Assembly: GCA_002726865.1 (NCBI GenBank)
Contig: PBSW01000045.1
Location: 1-8,398, forward strand
Source of the DNA: Candidatus Bathyarchaeota archaeon
GTDB lineage: Archaea > Thermoproteota > Bathyarchaeia > TCS64
Direction: 5' to 3'
DNA: 8,398 bases
Shown: positions 1-5,770 of the stretch, in pieces
How the letters are laid out: each line of letters starts with the position of its first letter
How positions within the stretch are numbered: position 1 is the first letter of the stretch
The notes under the pieces: generated by a model
Told to the model about the DNA's origin: nothing
Databases searched by the model: none
Seen by the model: the letters and a program-made list of their open reading frames with translations, nothing else
Translations under genes and position numbers: made by a program

Positions 1-141
1 AGCAGCTCCGACAGAGTTGGTAATCTTGAAGACTTTCTTACCTGAGCGGCTGACTATGTAGGTGCCATAGGCAATTCGTTTTTCTCCGCATAGTAATACT
101 CCGTCTTTATAGGTCAACCCTACCACGGTCGCTCCAGGCAT
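1..141 (-). CDS. psmB: Proteasome beta subunit, N-terminal part (partial, probably the non-catalytic type)
   Basis: This is the first 47 codons of a 20S proteasome beta subunit; the rest lies outside the window. The read-through protein begins MPGATVVGLTYKDG and continues through GEKRIAYGTYIVSRSGKKV to TNSVGAA, the typical first strands of the Ntn-hydrolase fold. Aligned by eye without gaps to the Thermoplasma mature subunit (TTTVGITLKDA...), the conserved Gly at -1, Glu17 and Lys33 are in register, but the catalytic Thr1 position reads Ala (G-A-T-V-V-G). Thr is present only at position 2. This suggests the structural, non-catalytic beta subunit of archaea that have two beta genes. ATG at 141 is the assumed start. 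An in-frame TTG at 159 would add six residues (MSFESF), with an in-frame stop at 175-177 upstream. Neither start has a strong ribosome-binding site. The gene lies downstream of rtcA in the same direction, so co-transcription is possible. Confidence 0.85.
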   Translation of the reverse strand, partial: MPGATVVGLTYKDGVLLCGEKRIAYGTYIVSRSGKKVFKITNSVGAA

Positions 142-184
142 GAAAGATTCGAAACTCAAGGCGCTACTACCAGGTCAATCGACG

Positions 185-195
185 GCTAATTTAGC
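185..195. promoter_or_regulatory. Inverted repeat with TATA-like core between rtcA and the proteasome gene
   Basis: GCTAA-T-TTAGC is a perfect 5-bp inverted repeat with a one-base centre. It lies in the spacer between the end of rtcA and the start of the proteasome gene. Read on the minus strand its core (CTAAATTAG) resembles an archaeal TATA element about 30 nt upstream of the TTG at 159 and about 50 nt upstream of the ATG at 141. It could be a promoter for the proteasome gene independent of rtcA, or an operator. Short palindromes occur by chance, so this is only a suggestion. Confidence 0.25.
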
Positions 196-220
196 ATTTC
201 TCTTCGTATGAACTCAAACT

Positions 221-1258
221 CTAGGAAATGATAGTAACCAGAGGAGCTGAGTAATTCCCTGTAATTTCTCCTTCAATTCGATATCGAGAACCCGATAGCA
301 GACTGGCTACATAGAGATTCGTGACAAGGTGAGGTGTAATGAATGGAACTTTGTAGCTCGATATTCCCTTTGCTAATGATAAAGGAGTAACCAGCATGTC
401 GCCAAGATGACTATCTACATTTGCTCCAGTCTTATATTCTCTAGCAAATGATGCACCAGCCTCAAAGCCAACTTGCTCCGCTAGCTTTCCCTTTTCCCCC
501 AAAGCATCCGTTCCAATAAAGGGACCGTTTTCGTTGGTTGAATTATACACCAATATAGAGCTACCTGGAGAATTTGCTTCCGATACCTGGACGACGCTTG
601 AACCCACTTCCATTCCTTGGTCTCGCAAGTAATCGGCTGCAGAGCTTAGCTGTCTTTCCGCTACAGCTTTAGGTAGTTGGGAACATACACTGATAACCTT
701 TGGTTCTGGTTTGATTGTTGAATTCAAATTGATGGTATGTATTCGACTGGGATGGACCACTATTCTCATAATGCCACAACCTTGTGGATAGTAGCCGCGG
801 CGAACTATTTCCATCTCAAATGATATCCCAAGTCCTCTGTAGGCCGGACGAACGATTCTTTCGAAGTAGTCAGCAGTCGGACTCCAGTTAACGTCGGTTC
901 CTCCCACTATCTCAAGCTTCACATCTTTGTCTGCGTAGGTTGCAACAGGGATTGCAGATTGCAAAACTAGGGTAATGCTTCCCGCGGTTCCTACATCTAG
1001 CTTAATTTCAGCACTCTCTATATTCTTAGGAAAAAAACTGATGGAATTCGAGCCTATGTGTAGATTCTCTACGTTAGCATTACATAGCATTGCCACGCAC
1101 TTTATTGCACTAATGTGCTGGTTGCGAAGGCCCGGAGGATTGCGCCCAAAGCGGATATTATTAACATGTACTGGTACTCCAAGAATGGCAGACATGGTAA
1201 CTGCAGTTCTAAGTACCTGGCCACCTCCCTCACCAACCGAACCGTCAACCTCAATCAC
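221..1258 (-). CDS. rtcA: RNA 3'-terminal phosphate cyclase
   Basis: RtcA converts an RNA 3'-phosphate to a 2',3'-cyclic phosphate using ATP, through a covalent enzyme-AMP intermediate, and acts in RNA repair or processing in the cytoplasm. The 345-residue product has the family length. It opens with the signature DGSVGEGGGQVLRT (residues 5-18) and carries FGRNPPGLRNQH (37-48), GGTDVNWSPTADYF (119-132) and RRGYYPQGCG (153-162). Near the C-terminus are VDSHLGDMLVTPLSLA (281-296) and TPHLVTN (308-314). His310 in the last motif matches the adenylated histidine of bacterial RtcA (inferred by eye). The start is a GTG (1256-1258) directly before the conserved IEVDGS. A GGTG lies 11 nt upstream and an in-frame TAA upstream excludes a longer start. 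The gene is divergent from nadM and is followed in the same direction by the proteasome beta gene. It looks intact. Confidence 0.95.
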   Translation of the reverse strand: MIEVDGSVGEGGGQVLRTAVTMSAILGVPVHVNNIRFGRNPPGLRNQHISAIKCVAMLCNANVENLHIGSNSISFFPKNIESAEIKLDVGTAGSITLVLQSAIPVATYADKDVKLEIVGGTDVNWSPTADYFERIVRPAYRGLGISFEMEIVRRGYYPQGCGIMRIVVHPSRIHTINLNSTIKPEPKVISVCSQLPKAVAERQLSSAADYLRDQGMEVGSSVVQVSEANSPGSSILVYNSTNENGPFIGTDALGEKGKLAEQVGFEAGASFAREYKTGANVDSHLGDMLVTPLSLAKGISSYKVPFITPHLVTNLYVASLLSGSRYRIEGEITGNYSAPLVTIIS

Positions 1259-1307
1259 TTTATTATCAACACCACATTACGCGGACAGAATTGTAATCAA
1301 TGTCAGG

Positions 1308-1314
1308 ATTTAAT
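1308..1314 (-). promoter_or_regulatory. Possible TATA element for rtcA
   Basis: On the minus strand this reads ATTAAAT, about 50 nt upstream of the GTG start of rtcA. Archaeal initiation about 25 nt downstream would give a leader of roughly 28 nt, enough to include the GGTG ribosome-binding site at 1270-1273. The match is to an AT-rich consensus only and no BRE is clear. Confidence 0.25.
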
Positions 1315-1348
1315 GGCTGTTCTTAAATCGCGCCTCTGCAAGATATTT

Positions 1349-1353
1349 GGTGA
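1349..1353 (+). promoter_or_regulatory. Ribosome-binding site GGTGA of nadM
   Basis: GGTGA, a standard archaeal anti-16S match, sits 5 nt upstream of the ATG at 1359. It selects this ATG over the in-frame TTG (1347) and GTG (1350), which overlap or precede the site. Confidence 0.7.
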
Positions 1354-1358
1354 CATTA

Positions 1359-1868
1359 ATGCCCGATGGACTCTTCGTAGGTCGATTCCAACCCTTTCAC
1401 CGAGGACATCTGTGGAGCATCAAGTTCGCCCTTGAACGTGTTTCAATTCTTTACATTGGAGTTGGGAGTGCTGATAAGAGTCACGCAGCCAACAATCCTT
1501 TCACAGCAGGAGAACGTATAGGAATGATCAAGACGTGTCTGAATCAGGCAAATGTGGACTGCCGACGTTGGCTTGTAATACCAATACCAGACTCTCATTC
1601 TCATGGGACATGGGTTACGAATGTTCAGATGCTTGTGCCCCATTTTGACATGGTATTCTCTAATGATCCTCTAACCGCGCGTCTCTTTAGTGAGAATGAG
1701 GTTCAGGTCATACCAGTCCCTCTTATGAAGAGGCCCCGATATTCAGGTACAGAAATCAGACGACGCATCAGAGAAGGCTCAGTATGGGAAAACCTCCTCC
1801 CACCTCCTATCCCTAGTATCATAAAGGAAACAAGAGGTGTCGAAAGGATAATGGAGATAGGAAGTTGA
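1359..1868 (+). CDS. nadM: Nicotinamide-nucleotide adenylyltransferase, archaeal NadM type
   Basis: This cytoplasmic enzyme joins NMN and ATP to give NAD and pyrophosphate, the last step of NAD synthesis and salvage. The 169-residue protein matches the length of archaeal NadM. It has the nucleotidyltransferase signature GRFQPFHRGH (residues 8-17, with His14 and His17 forming the HxGH-like pair), GSADKSHAANNPFTAGER (36-53), PIPDSHSHGTW (75-85), and the C-terminal YSGTEIRRR (128-136), the ISSTxxR-equivalent nucleotide-binding motif. It ends GVERIMEIGS, as is common in this family. The ATG at 1359 is chosen because a GGTGA lies 5 nt upstream and the protein then begins a few residues before the first beta strand, as in homologues. 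It is divergent from rtcA across a spacer of about 100 bp. The next gene on the same strand starts 119 nt downstream, so a shared transcript is uncertain. Confidence 0.95.
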   Translation: MPDGLFVGRFQPFHRGHLWSIKFALERVSILYIGVGSADKSHAANNPFTAGERIGMIKTCLNQANVDCRRWLVIPIPDSHSHGTWVTNVQMLVPHFDMVFSNDPLTARLFSENEVQVIPVPLMKRPRYSGTEIRRRIREGSVWENLLPPPIPSIIKETRGVERIMEIGS

Positions 1869-1905
1869 TTACTCCTCCAATGTAATTCAACGACAACTTT
1901 GAAGC

Positions 1906-1918
1906 TATCAATGAATCA
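1906..1918. repeat. 13-nt intergenic sequence shared with 4738-4750 (copy 1)
   Basis: TATCAATGAATCA occurs here, 70-82 nt upstream of the aminotransferase start, and identically at 4738-4750 upstream of thrB. Both copies lie between genes on the plus strand. The function is unknown; a shared regulator-binding site is one possibility. Confidence 0.4.
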
Positions 1919-1987
1919 CAGGCCTAGAAGCTCGTTACAAGAGCAAAAAGTTTTACAATAACTCTTTGGTTAGTGAGTCGTTAGCTC

Positions 1988-3160
1988 TTGCGCAAGCTAG
2001 TCATGATCCCAGGTCCAACAAATGTGTCGGACCGAGTTATGAATGCCATGATTTCTCCTATCATAAGTCATAGAAGCTCTGACTTTCATCAGCTATACTC
2101 AGAAATTGCCGAAGGTGCTCAGCAGGTGTTTGAAACAACTGATGATACCGTTGTCTTAACTTCGTCGGGAACTGGTGCCATTGAAGCATCAGTTGTCAAC
2201 CTTGTAAGGCCAGGAGATGAAGTCATTGTACCAGTTTTTGGAGAGTTTGGACAACGCCTGAGCGAAAGCATTGAGTTGGCCGGAGGCAAGCCTATTCTGA
2301 TAGAAGCACCGCTAGGCGAAGCCCCCACCATAGACTCAATTGAAGAGGCCTTTGAGAAGCACAAGGGAGCGAAAGCTGTCTATGTAGTTTGCAACGAAAC
2401 TTCTACCGGAGTTAGAATTCCCTGGTTGAAGCATATAGGAGAGCTTGCGAGCAAGTATGGAACTCTCTTTGTAGCAGATGCAGTATCGTATTTGGGTGGT
2501 GATGAGCTTCCGGTGGAACAGTGGGGAGTCGACCTCTGTGTAACCTGTAGTCAAAAGTGTCTTGCTGCACCTCCAGGACTTTCTCTTCTATCTGTGAGTA
2601 AGAAAGCCAGAAAGTTCATCGAAGAAAACCCTCCTATGAGCAAATTTTTTGACCTTTCCAACTACATTAGATTCTATGAGAGAAAAAAAGAGACGCCATT
2701 CACTCCTTCCTTACCACTCTATAGGGCAATACATGAAGCAATATTACTTGTACTTGAAGAAGGGATGGAAAGACGGGTCCAACGTCATAAAACCTGTGCC
2801 AATGCTTTCTACCAAGGCTTCAAGGCCCTTGGACTCAAACCTCTTGTAGAAGAAGAAATCAGATCTAATACGGTCATAGCGATCCGTTACCCACAAAACA
2901 TAGACGATAAGCGCTTTCGCAAGATGTTAGACGAAGAATTCCGAATCACTGTGGCAGGAGGATTCGGGGACCTCGCTGGCAAGATCTTCCGCGTTGGATG
3001 TATGGGAGAAATTAGTTCACACCATGTTCTTGCCACCCTCTCTGCAGTCGCATCGGTCCTCAAGCTTCAGGGAGAAACGGTCAATATAGATGAAGCACTA
3101 CGTATAACGACAGATCATCTACGGCCGCTCAAGAGTCTCCAACAACCTCTATCTACTTAG
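1988..3160 (+). CDS. Class V PLP-dependent aminotransferase (alanine-glyoxylate / serine-pyruvate / archaeal aspartate type)
   Basis: This is a fold-type I PLP aminotransferase that moves an amino group from an amino acid to a 2-oxo acid such as glyoxylate, pyruvate or oxaloacetate. The 390-residue protein begins with the family hallmark MIPGPTNVSDRV (residues 6-17). It has SSGTGAIEA (59-67), which binds the PLP phosphate, then NETSTGV (136-142), and DAVSYLGG (164-171), whose Asp164 contacts the PLP nitrogen. VTCSQKCLAAPPGLS (185-199) contains the Schiff-base Lys190. FRVGCMGE (334-341) supplies Arg335, expected to bind the substrate carboxylate. The start is a TTG; an in-frame TAG two codons upstream rules out anything longer, and the alternative ATG at 2003 would remove the conserved RKLV lead-in. 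An imperfect GTGAG lies 10 nt upstream. Substrate cannot be read from sequence. Class V aspartate aminotransferases are known in methanogens, which would fit the nearby threonine genes, but that is inference. Confidence 0.9.
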   Translation: MRKLVMIPGPTNVSDRVMNAMISPIISHRSSDFHQLYSEIAEGAQQVFETTDDTVVLTSSGTGAIEASVVNLVRPGDEVIVPVFGEFGQRLSESIELAGGKPILIEAPLGEAPTIDSIEEAFEKHKGAKAVYVVCNETSTGVRIPWLKHIGELASKYGTLFVADAVSYLGGDELPVEQWGVDLCVTCSQKCLAAPPGLSLLSVSKKARKFIEENPPMSKFFDLSNYIRFYERKKETPFTPSLPLYRAIHEAILLVLEEGMERRVQRHKTCANAFYQGFKALGLKPLVEEEIRSNTVIAIRYPQNIDDKRFRKMLDEEFRITVAGGFGDLAGKIFRVGCMGEISSHHVLATLSAVASVLKLQGETVNIDEALRITTDHLRPLKSLQQPLST

Positions 3161-3187
3161 GATTTTCCGACAATCGGTAGCTCTAGT

Positions 3188-3197
3188 TGTATATACT
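3188..3197. promoter_or_regulatory. Possible TATA element TGTATATACT
   Basis: A self-complementary GTATATAC core lies about 30 nt downstream of the aminotransferase stop. If it is a plus-strand promoter, initiation near 3217 would give a leader of roughly 120 nt for the malic enzyme gene, or a short separate RNA. It competes with the better-placed element at 3304-3313 and may be fortuitous. Confidence 0.25.
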
Positions 3198-3218
3198 ATG
3201 CCTGGGCAAAGTTGAGAA

Positions 3219-3242
3219 CTTCTTAGTCCTTTTCCTTCCTCA
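3219..3242 (+). terminator. Pyrimidine-rich, T-rich tract downstream of the aminotransferase gene
   Basis: The tract runs through CTTCTTAGTCC and TTTTCCTTCCTC without an obvious hairpin. Archaeal intrinsic termination depends mainly on T-rich stretches in the non-template strand, so this may end the aminotransferase transcript before the malic enzyme promoter. The T run is interrupted by C, which weakens the case. Confidence 0.3.
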
Positions 3243-3274
3243 AACACTTCTAATTAATCGACAGAATTATCATG

Positions 3275-3302
3275 GACGAAGTTTTTGTCGTTAAATGACG
3301 AA
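3275..3302. repeat. GACGAA / GTCGTT / GACGAA repeat cluster upstream of the malic enzyme promoter
   Basis: GACGAA occurs at 3275-3280 and again at 3297-3302, 22 nt apart (about two helical turns). Between them at 3287-3292 is GTCGTT, nearly its inverse, so ACGA-TCGT-ACGA alternate in orientation. The cluster directly abuts the TATA box at 3304-3313, where archaeal regulators commonly bind. It is a candidate operator only. Confidence 0.35.
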
Positions 3303-3303
3303 T

Positions 3304-3313
3304 AATTAAATAC
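3304..3313 (+). promoter_or_regulatory. TATA box of the malic enzyme gene (leaderless-type promoter)
   Basis: The sequence AATTAAATAC is centred about 27 nt upstream of the malic enzyme ATG at 3336 and follows a purine-rich stretch that could act as BRE. With normal archaeal spacing, transcription would begin at or within a few bases of the ATG. This agrees with the lack of a ribosome-binding site there and suggests a leaderless mRNA. Confidence 0.6.
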
Positions 3314-3335
3314 CCATCCTATCGAAGATATTGTC

Positions 3336-4682
3336 ATGTCGGGACAACCGCCGCGGAAAAGAAGTATTGAGGAATCTTCACGTCTAGCACTAGAGTACTC
3401 TCGTTTTTACGGAGGCAAGATCGAAATTGCACCAAAAGTACCTGTACGAGATCTCAGCGATTTCTCCATCTGGTACACCCCAGGCGTAGCTGCCGTCTCA
3501 AAGGCAATTCAGGCCAACACTGACCTCTCTTTCGAGTATACAGCTCGTTGGAATAAGATAGCCGTTGTGACCGATGGAAGTCGCGTCCTTGGCTTGGGTG
3601 ACGTCGGTCCCGAGGCTAGCATGGCCGTGATGGAAGGCAAGGGACTGATTTACAAGTACCTTGGCGGAGTAGATGCATTTCCCATATCGTTATCCGCACA
3701 TACTGCAGATGAGATAATACAAACGACAAAGTATCTCGAGCCATCATTTGGGGGAATAAACCTTGAAGATATTGCCTCTCCGAAATGTTTCCAAATACTT
3801 GATACCCTAAGGACTCAGATGCAGATCCCGGTCTGGCATGACGACCAACAGGGAACGGCCGGTGTAACACTAGCTGCCCTGTTAAATGCTCTGAAGATCA
3901 CGGGAAGGAAAGTGCGCGGTTCTCGAATCGTCTTGTTTGGAGCAGGTGCTGCAAACATAGCGACAGCTAGACTATTGGAAGTAGCAGGTGCCGATCCTGG
4001 AGATCTCATCCTGGTAGATTCAAAGGGGATTCTATATGCTGAACGTGACGATGTTGATGATTTGAAGCTCAAACACAAGTGGAAATACGAAATCGCCTTG
4101 CGAACCAATAAGGATAGAGTTTCTGGAAATCTTGCCCAGGCTCTCAAGGGTGCTGATGCTCTGGTAGCAGCATCCACACCTGGTCCAGATCTGATCAAGA
4201 AAGAGTGGGTGAGAGAAATGAATACAGACTCCATAGCATTTCTGCTTGCCAATCCAATTCCAGAGATGTGGCCTAAAGACGCTGAAGAAGCAGGAGCAAA
4301 AATCACCGCGACTGGCCTGTCGGACTTTCCGAATCAGGTAAACAATAGCCTTCTATTCCCATCCATGTTCAGAGGTGTTCTTGACGTCCGTGCCAAGACC
4401 ATCACAGATGATATGGTAATAGTCGCTGCTGAAGAATTATCGAAGTATTCTGAGGAAAAGGGTCTTCACAAGGATTACATCACGCCTACAATGACTGAGT
4501 GGGAAGTATATCCGCGAGTTGCTGCTGCAGTGGGTGAGAAAGCAATCCAGCAAGGTTTAGCTAGAAAGAATATGACGAAGGATGAACTAATTACTCGTGC
4601 CTCAGAAAGTATCGTCAGGTCTAGGACTATGCTTTCCTCACTAATATCAGCAAAACTTGTTCCCATGCCACCTGAGATATGA
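3336..4682 (+). CDS. Malic enzyme (malate dehydrogenase, oxaloacetate-decarboxylating; probably NAD-dependent)
   Basis: The enzyme oxidatively decarboxylates L-malate to pyruvate and CO2, reducing NAD(P)+, with a divalent metal; it links C4 acids to pyruvate. The 448-residue single-subunit form matches the short prokaryotic family. The malic N-terminal domain has WYTPGVA (residues 46-52, catalytic Tyr47), VTDGSRVLGLGDVG (78-91) and MEGKGLIYK (99-107, likely general base Lys102). Metal ligands fall in NLEDIASPKCF (142-152; Glu144, Asp145) and HDDQQGTA (168-175). The NAD-binding domain has the Rossmann loop GAGAANIA (202-209) with Asp228 at the end of the next strand, which favours NAD over NADP. 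Then come ANPIPEMWP (305-313) and SDFPNQVNNSLLFPSMFRG (329-347). The ATG has a TATA box about 27 nt upstream and no ribosome-binding site, so leaderless expression is likely. It is separated by 175 nt from the aminotransferase gene and 110 nt from thrB. Confidence 0.93.
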   Translation: MSGQPPRKRSIEESSRLALEYSRFYGGKIEIAPKVPVRDLSDFSIWYTPGVAAVSKAIQANTDLSFEYTARWNKIAVVTDGSRVLGLGDVGPEASMAVMEGKGLIYKYLGGVDAFPISLSAHTADEIIQTTKYLEPSFGGINLEDIASPKCFQILDTLRTQMQIPVWHDDQQGTAGVTLAALLNALKITGRKVRGSRIVLFGAGAANIATARLLEVAGADPGDLILVDSKGILYAERDDVDDLKLKHKWKYEIALRTNKDRVSGNLAQALKGADALVAASTPGPDLIKKEWVREMNTDSIAFLLANPIPEMWPKDAEEAGAKITATGLSDFPNQVNNSLLFPSMFRGVLDVRAKTITDDMVIVAAEELSKYSEEKGLHKDYITPTMTEWEVYPRVAAAVGEKAIQQGLARKNMTKDELITRASESIVRSRTMLSSLISAKLVPMPPEI

Positions 4683-4737
4683 TGGAATCACGGACTTTTG
4701 GAAGAAGTGTTCGTTAGTCATCTCAACCCCTAAGCAG

Positions 4738-4750
4738 TATCAATGAATCA
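4738..4750. repeat. 13-nt intergenic sequence shared with 1906-1918 (copy 2)
   Basis: TATCAATGAATCA is identical to the copy upstream of the aminotransferase gene and lies 43-55 nt before the assumed thrB start. Within it, ATGA-A-TCAT (extending to 4751) forms a short inverted repeat; copy 1 lacks the final T. A role in controlling thrBC is possible but unproven. Confidence 0.4.
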
Positions 4751-4792
4751 TCCGCCAAAGAGATTAAGAGTCGCCGAAGACAAGTATCCCCG

Positions 4793-5770
4793 ATGCCTTC
4801 AACGCGGCTAGGGAAGATAAGGAGTCTCCAGGTGCGAGCACCTGCATCATCAGCGAATCTCGGACCTGGATTCGATATTTTTGGGTTGGGGCTGGAGGAA
4901 CCATTTGACGTAGTGACGGTAACTTTACTAAAAGACCAAAGGATCGTACTCAAACTGGATCCAGAGACAAAATATAAGGTTCCGGAGATCTGGAATGAGA
5001 ATAGTGCAGGACTAGTGGCTGATGCACTTCTGCGTAATTTTGGCGGAGGCTTTGGATGCGAAATTAGAGTCCGAAAAGGAATCCCTCCTGGATACGGACT
5101 TGGAAGTAGTGCAGCTGATGCGGCGGCCGTTGCTTTCGCTCTGGACCACCTACTAGACCTTCATCTCCCCATGAATACCCTGATAGCCTTTGCAGCGAAA
5201 GGCGAAGTAGCTTCCGCTGGAGTTCCTCATTTTGACAACGTCGCGGCTGCTTTACTAGGGTACTTTTCGGCTATTCGACAAGGGACAGATGGACTGGATC
5301 TGGTATCATTGACACAAATCCCTCAGGATCTTACTTTATGTCTTGGTAGGCCTTTGGTACAAGTACCTCCGAAAAAGACCGGGACCGCCAGAAACATCCT
5401 ACCTAAACAAGTTCCTCTTAGCGACGCAATATGGAATATAGCCTCCGCTTCTCTAATAATGGCAGGCTTTGCTATTGGCAACATCAAGTTGATTGGTCAG
5501 GGCATGCAAGATAAGATAGTTGAACCAGCCCGTTCTAACATGGTACCGGGATACGACCGCGTTAGACGTGCAGCTTTGGATGCGGGAGCGGTTGGAGTTG
5601 CTATTAGTGGAGCTGGTCCAACAATGTTAGCTCTAATTGACAGAGGAAAATCAGATCCTAGAAAGGTAAGCAAAGCAATCAGAGAAGGTTTTAGGAAAGC
5701 TGGAATACCTTGCGAAATAACAATCACTAAGCCAGGTAAGGGAGTGTGTGTAATTGATGATGTGGTCTAG
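4793..5770 (+). CDS. thrB: Homoserine kinase (GHMP kinase family)
   Basis: ThrB phosphorylates homoserine with ATP to O-phosphohomoserine, the substrate of ThrC, encoded immediately downstream. The 325-residue protein has all three GHMP kinase motifs: PASSANLGPGFDIFGLGL near the N-terminus (residues 17-34), the ATP-binding glycine/serine loop PPGYGLGSSAAD (98-109), and ISGAGPTMLAL near the C-terminus (271-281). GVPHFDNVAAALLG (143-156) is the family's conserved substrate/metal region, and the SSAxN-type spacing is that of homoserine kinase rather than mevalonate kinase. The start is uncertain. ATG 4793 gives about 12 residues before the first strand and has no good ribosome-binding site. GTG 4832 has AAGGAG 7 nt upstream but would begin the protein at RAPASSANLG, trimming the first strand. 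The stop codon overlaps the beginning of thrC, so the two genes almost certainly form one operon. Confidence 0.92.
   Translation: MPSTRLGKIRSLQVRAPASSANLGPGFDIFGLGLEEPFDVVTVTLLKDQRIVLKLDPETKYKVPEIWNENSAGLVADALLRNFGGGFGCEIRVRKGIPPGYGLGSSAADAAAVAFALDHLLDLHLPMNTLIAFAAKGEVASAGVPHFDNVAAALLGYFSAIRQGTDGLDLVSLTQIPQDLTLCLGRPLVQVPPKKTGTARNILPKQVPLSDAIWNIASASLIMAGFAIGNIKLIGQGMQDKIVEPARSNMVPGYDRVRRAALDAGAVGVAISGAGPTMLALIDRGKSDPRKVSKAIREGFRKAGIPCEITITKPGKGVCVIDDVV
4819..4824 (+). promoter_or_regulatory. AAGGAG, possible ribosome-binding site for an internal GTG start of thrB
   Basis: AAGGAG lies 7 nt before the in-frame GTG at 4832. If used, homoserine kinase would lack the first 13 residues of the longer form. 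It could also be chance inside the coding sequence. Confidence 0.35.
5740..5744 (+). promoter_or_regulatory. GGGAG, probable ribosome-binding site of thrC inside thrB
   Basis: The purine-rich GGGAG within the last codons of thrB lies 9 nt before TTG 5754 and 12 nt before ATG 5757, consistent with re-initiation or coupled translation of thrC. Confidence 0.4.

Noticed and set aside
1347..1358. Upstream TTG/GTG starts of nadM
   Set aside because: The GGTGA ribosome-binding site overlaps this stretch and points to ATG 1359, which also matches the family's N-terminus.
975..1435. Plus-strand open frames opposite the start of rtcA and overlapping nadM
   Set aside because: They are antisense or out of frame to two strongly supported genes and show no recognisable motifs.
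1930..1944. Small hairpin GCTC-GAGC between nadM and the aminotransferase gene
   Set aside because: The stem is four base pairs with a seven-base loop and only a short T run after it; too weak to call a terminator.
3815..4306. A 163-codon minus-strand open frame inside the malic enzyme gene
   Set aside because: The opposite strand encodes all conserved malic enzyme motifs; the minus-strand product is low-complexity and Ser/Ala/Pro-rich, with no domain or start signal.
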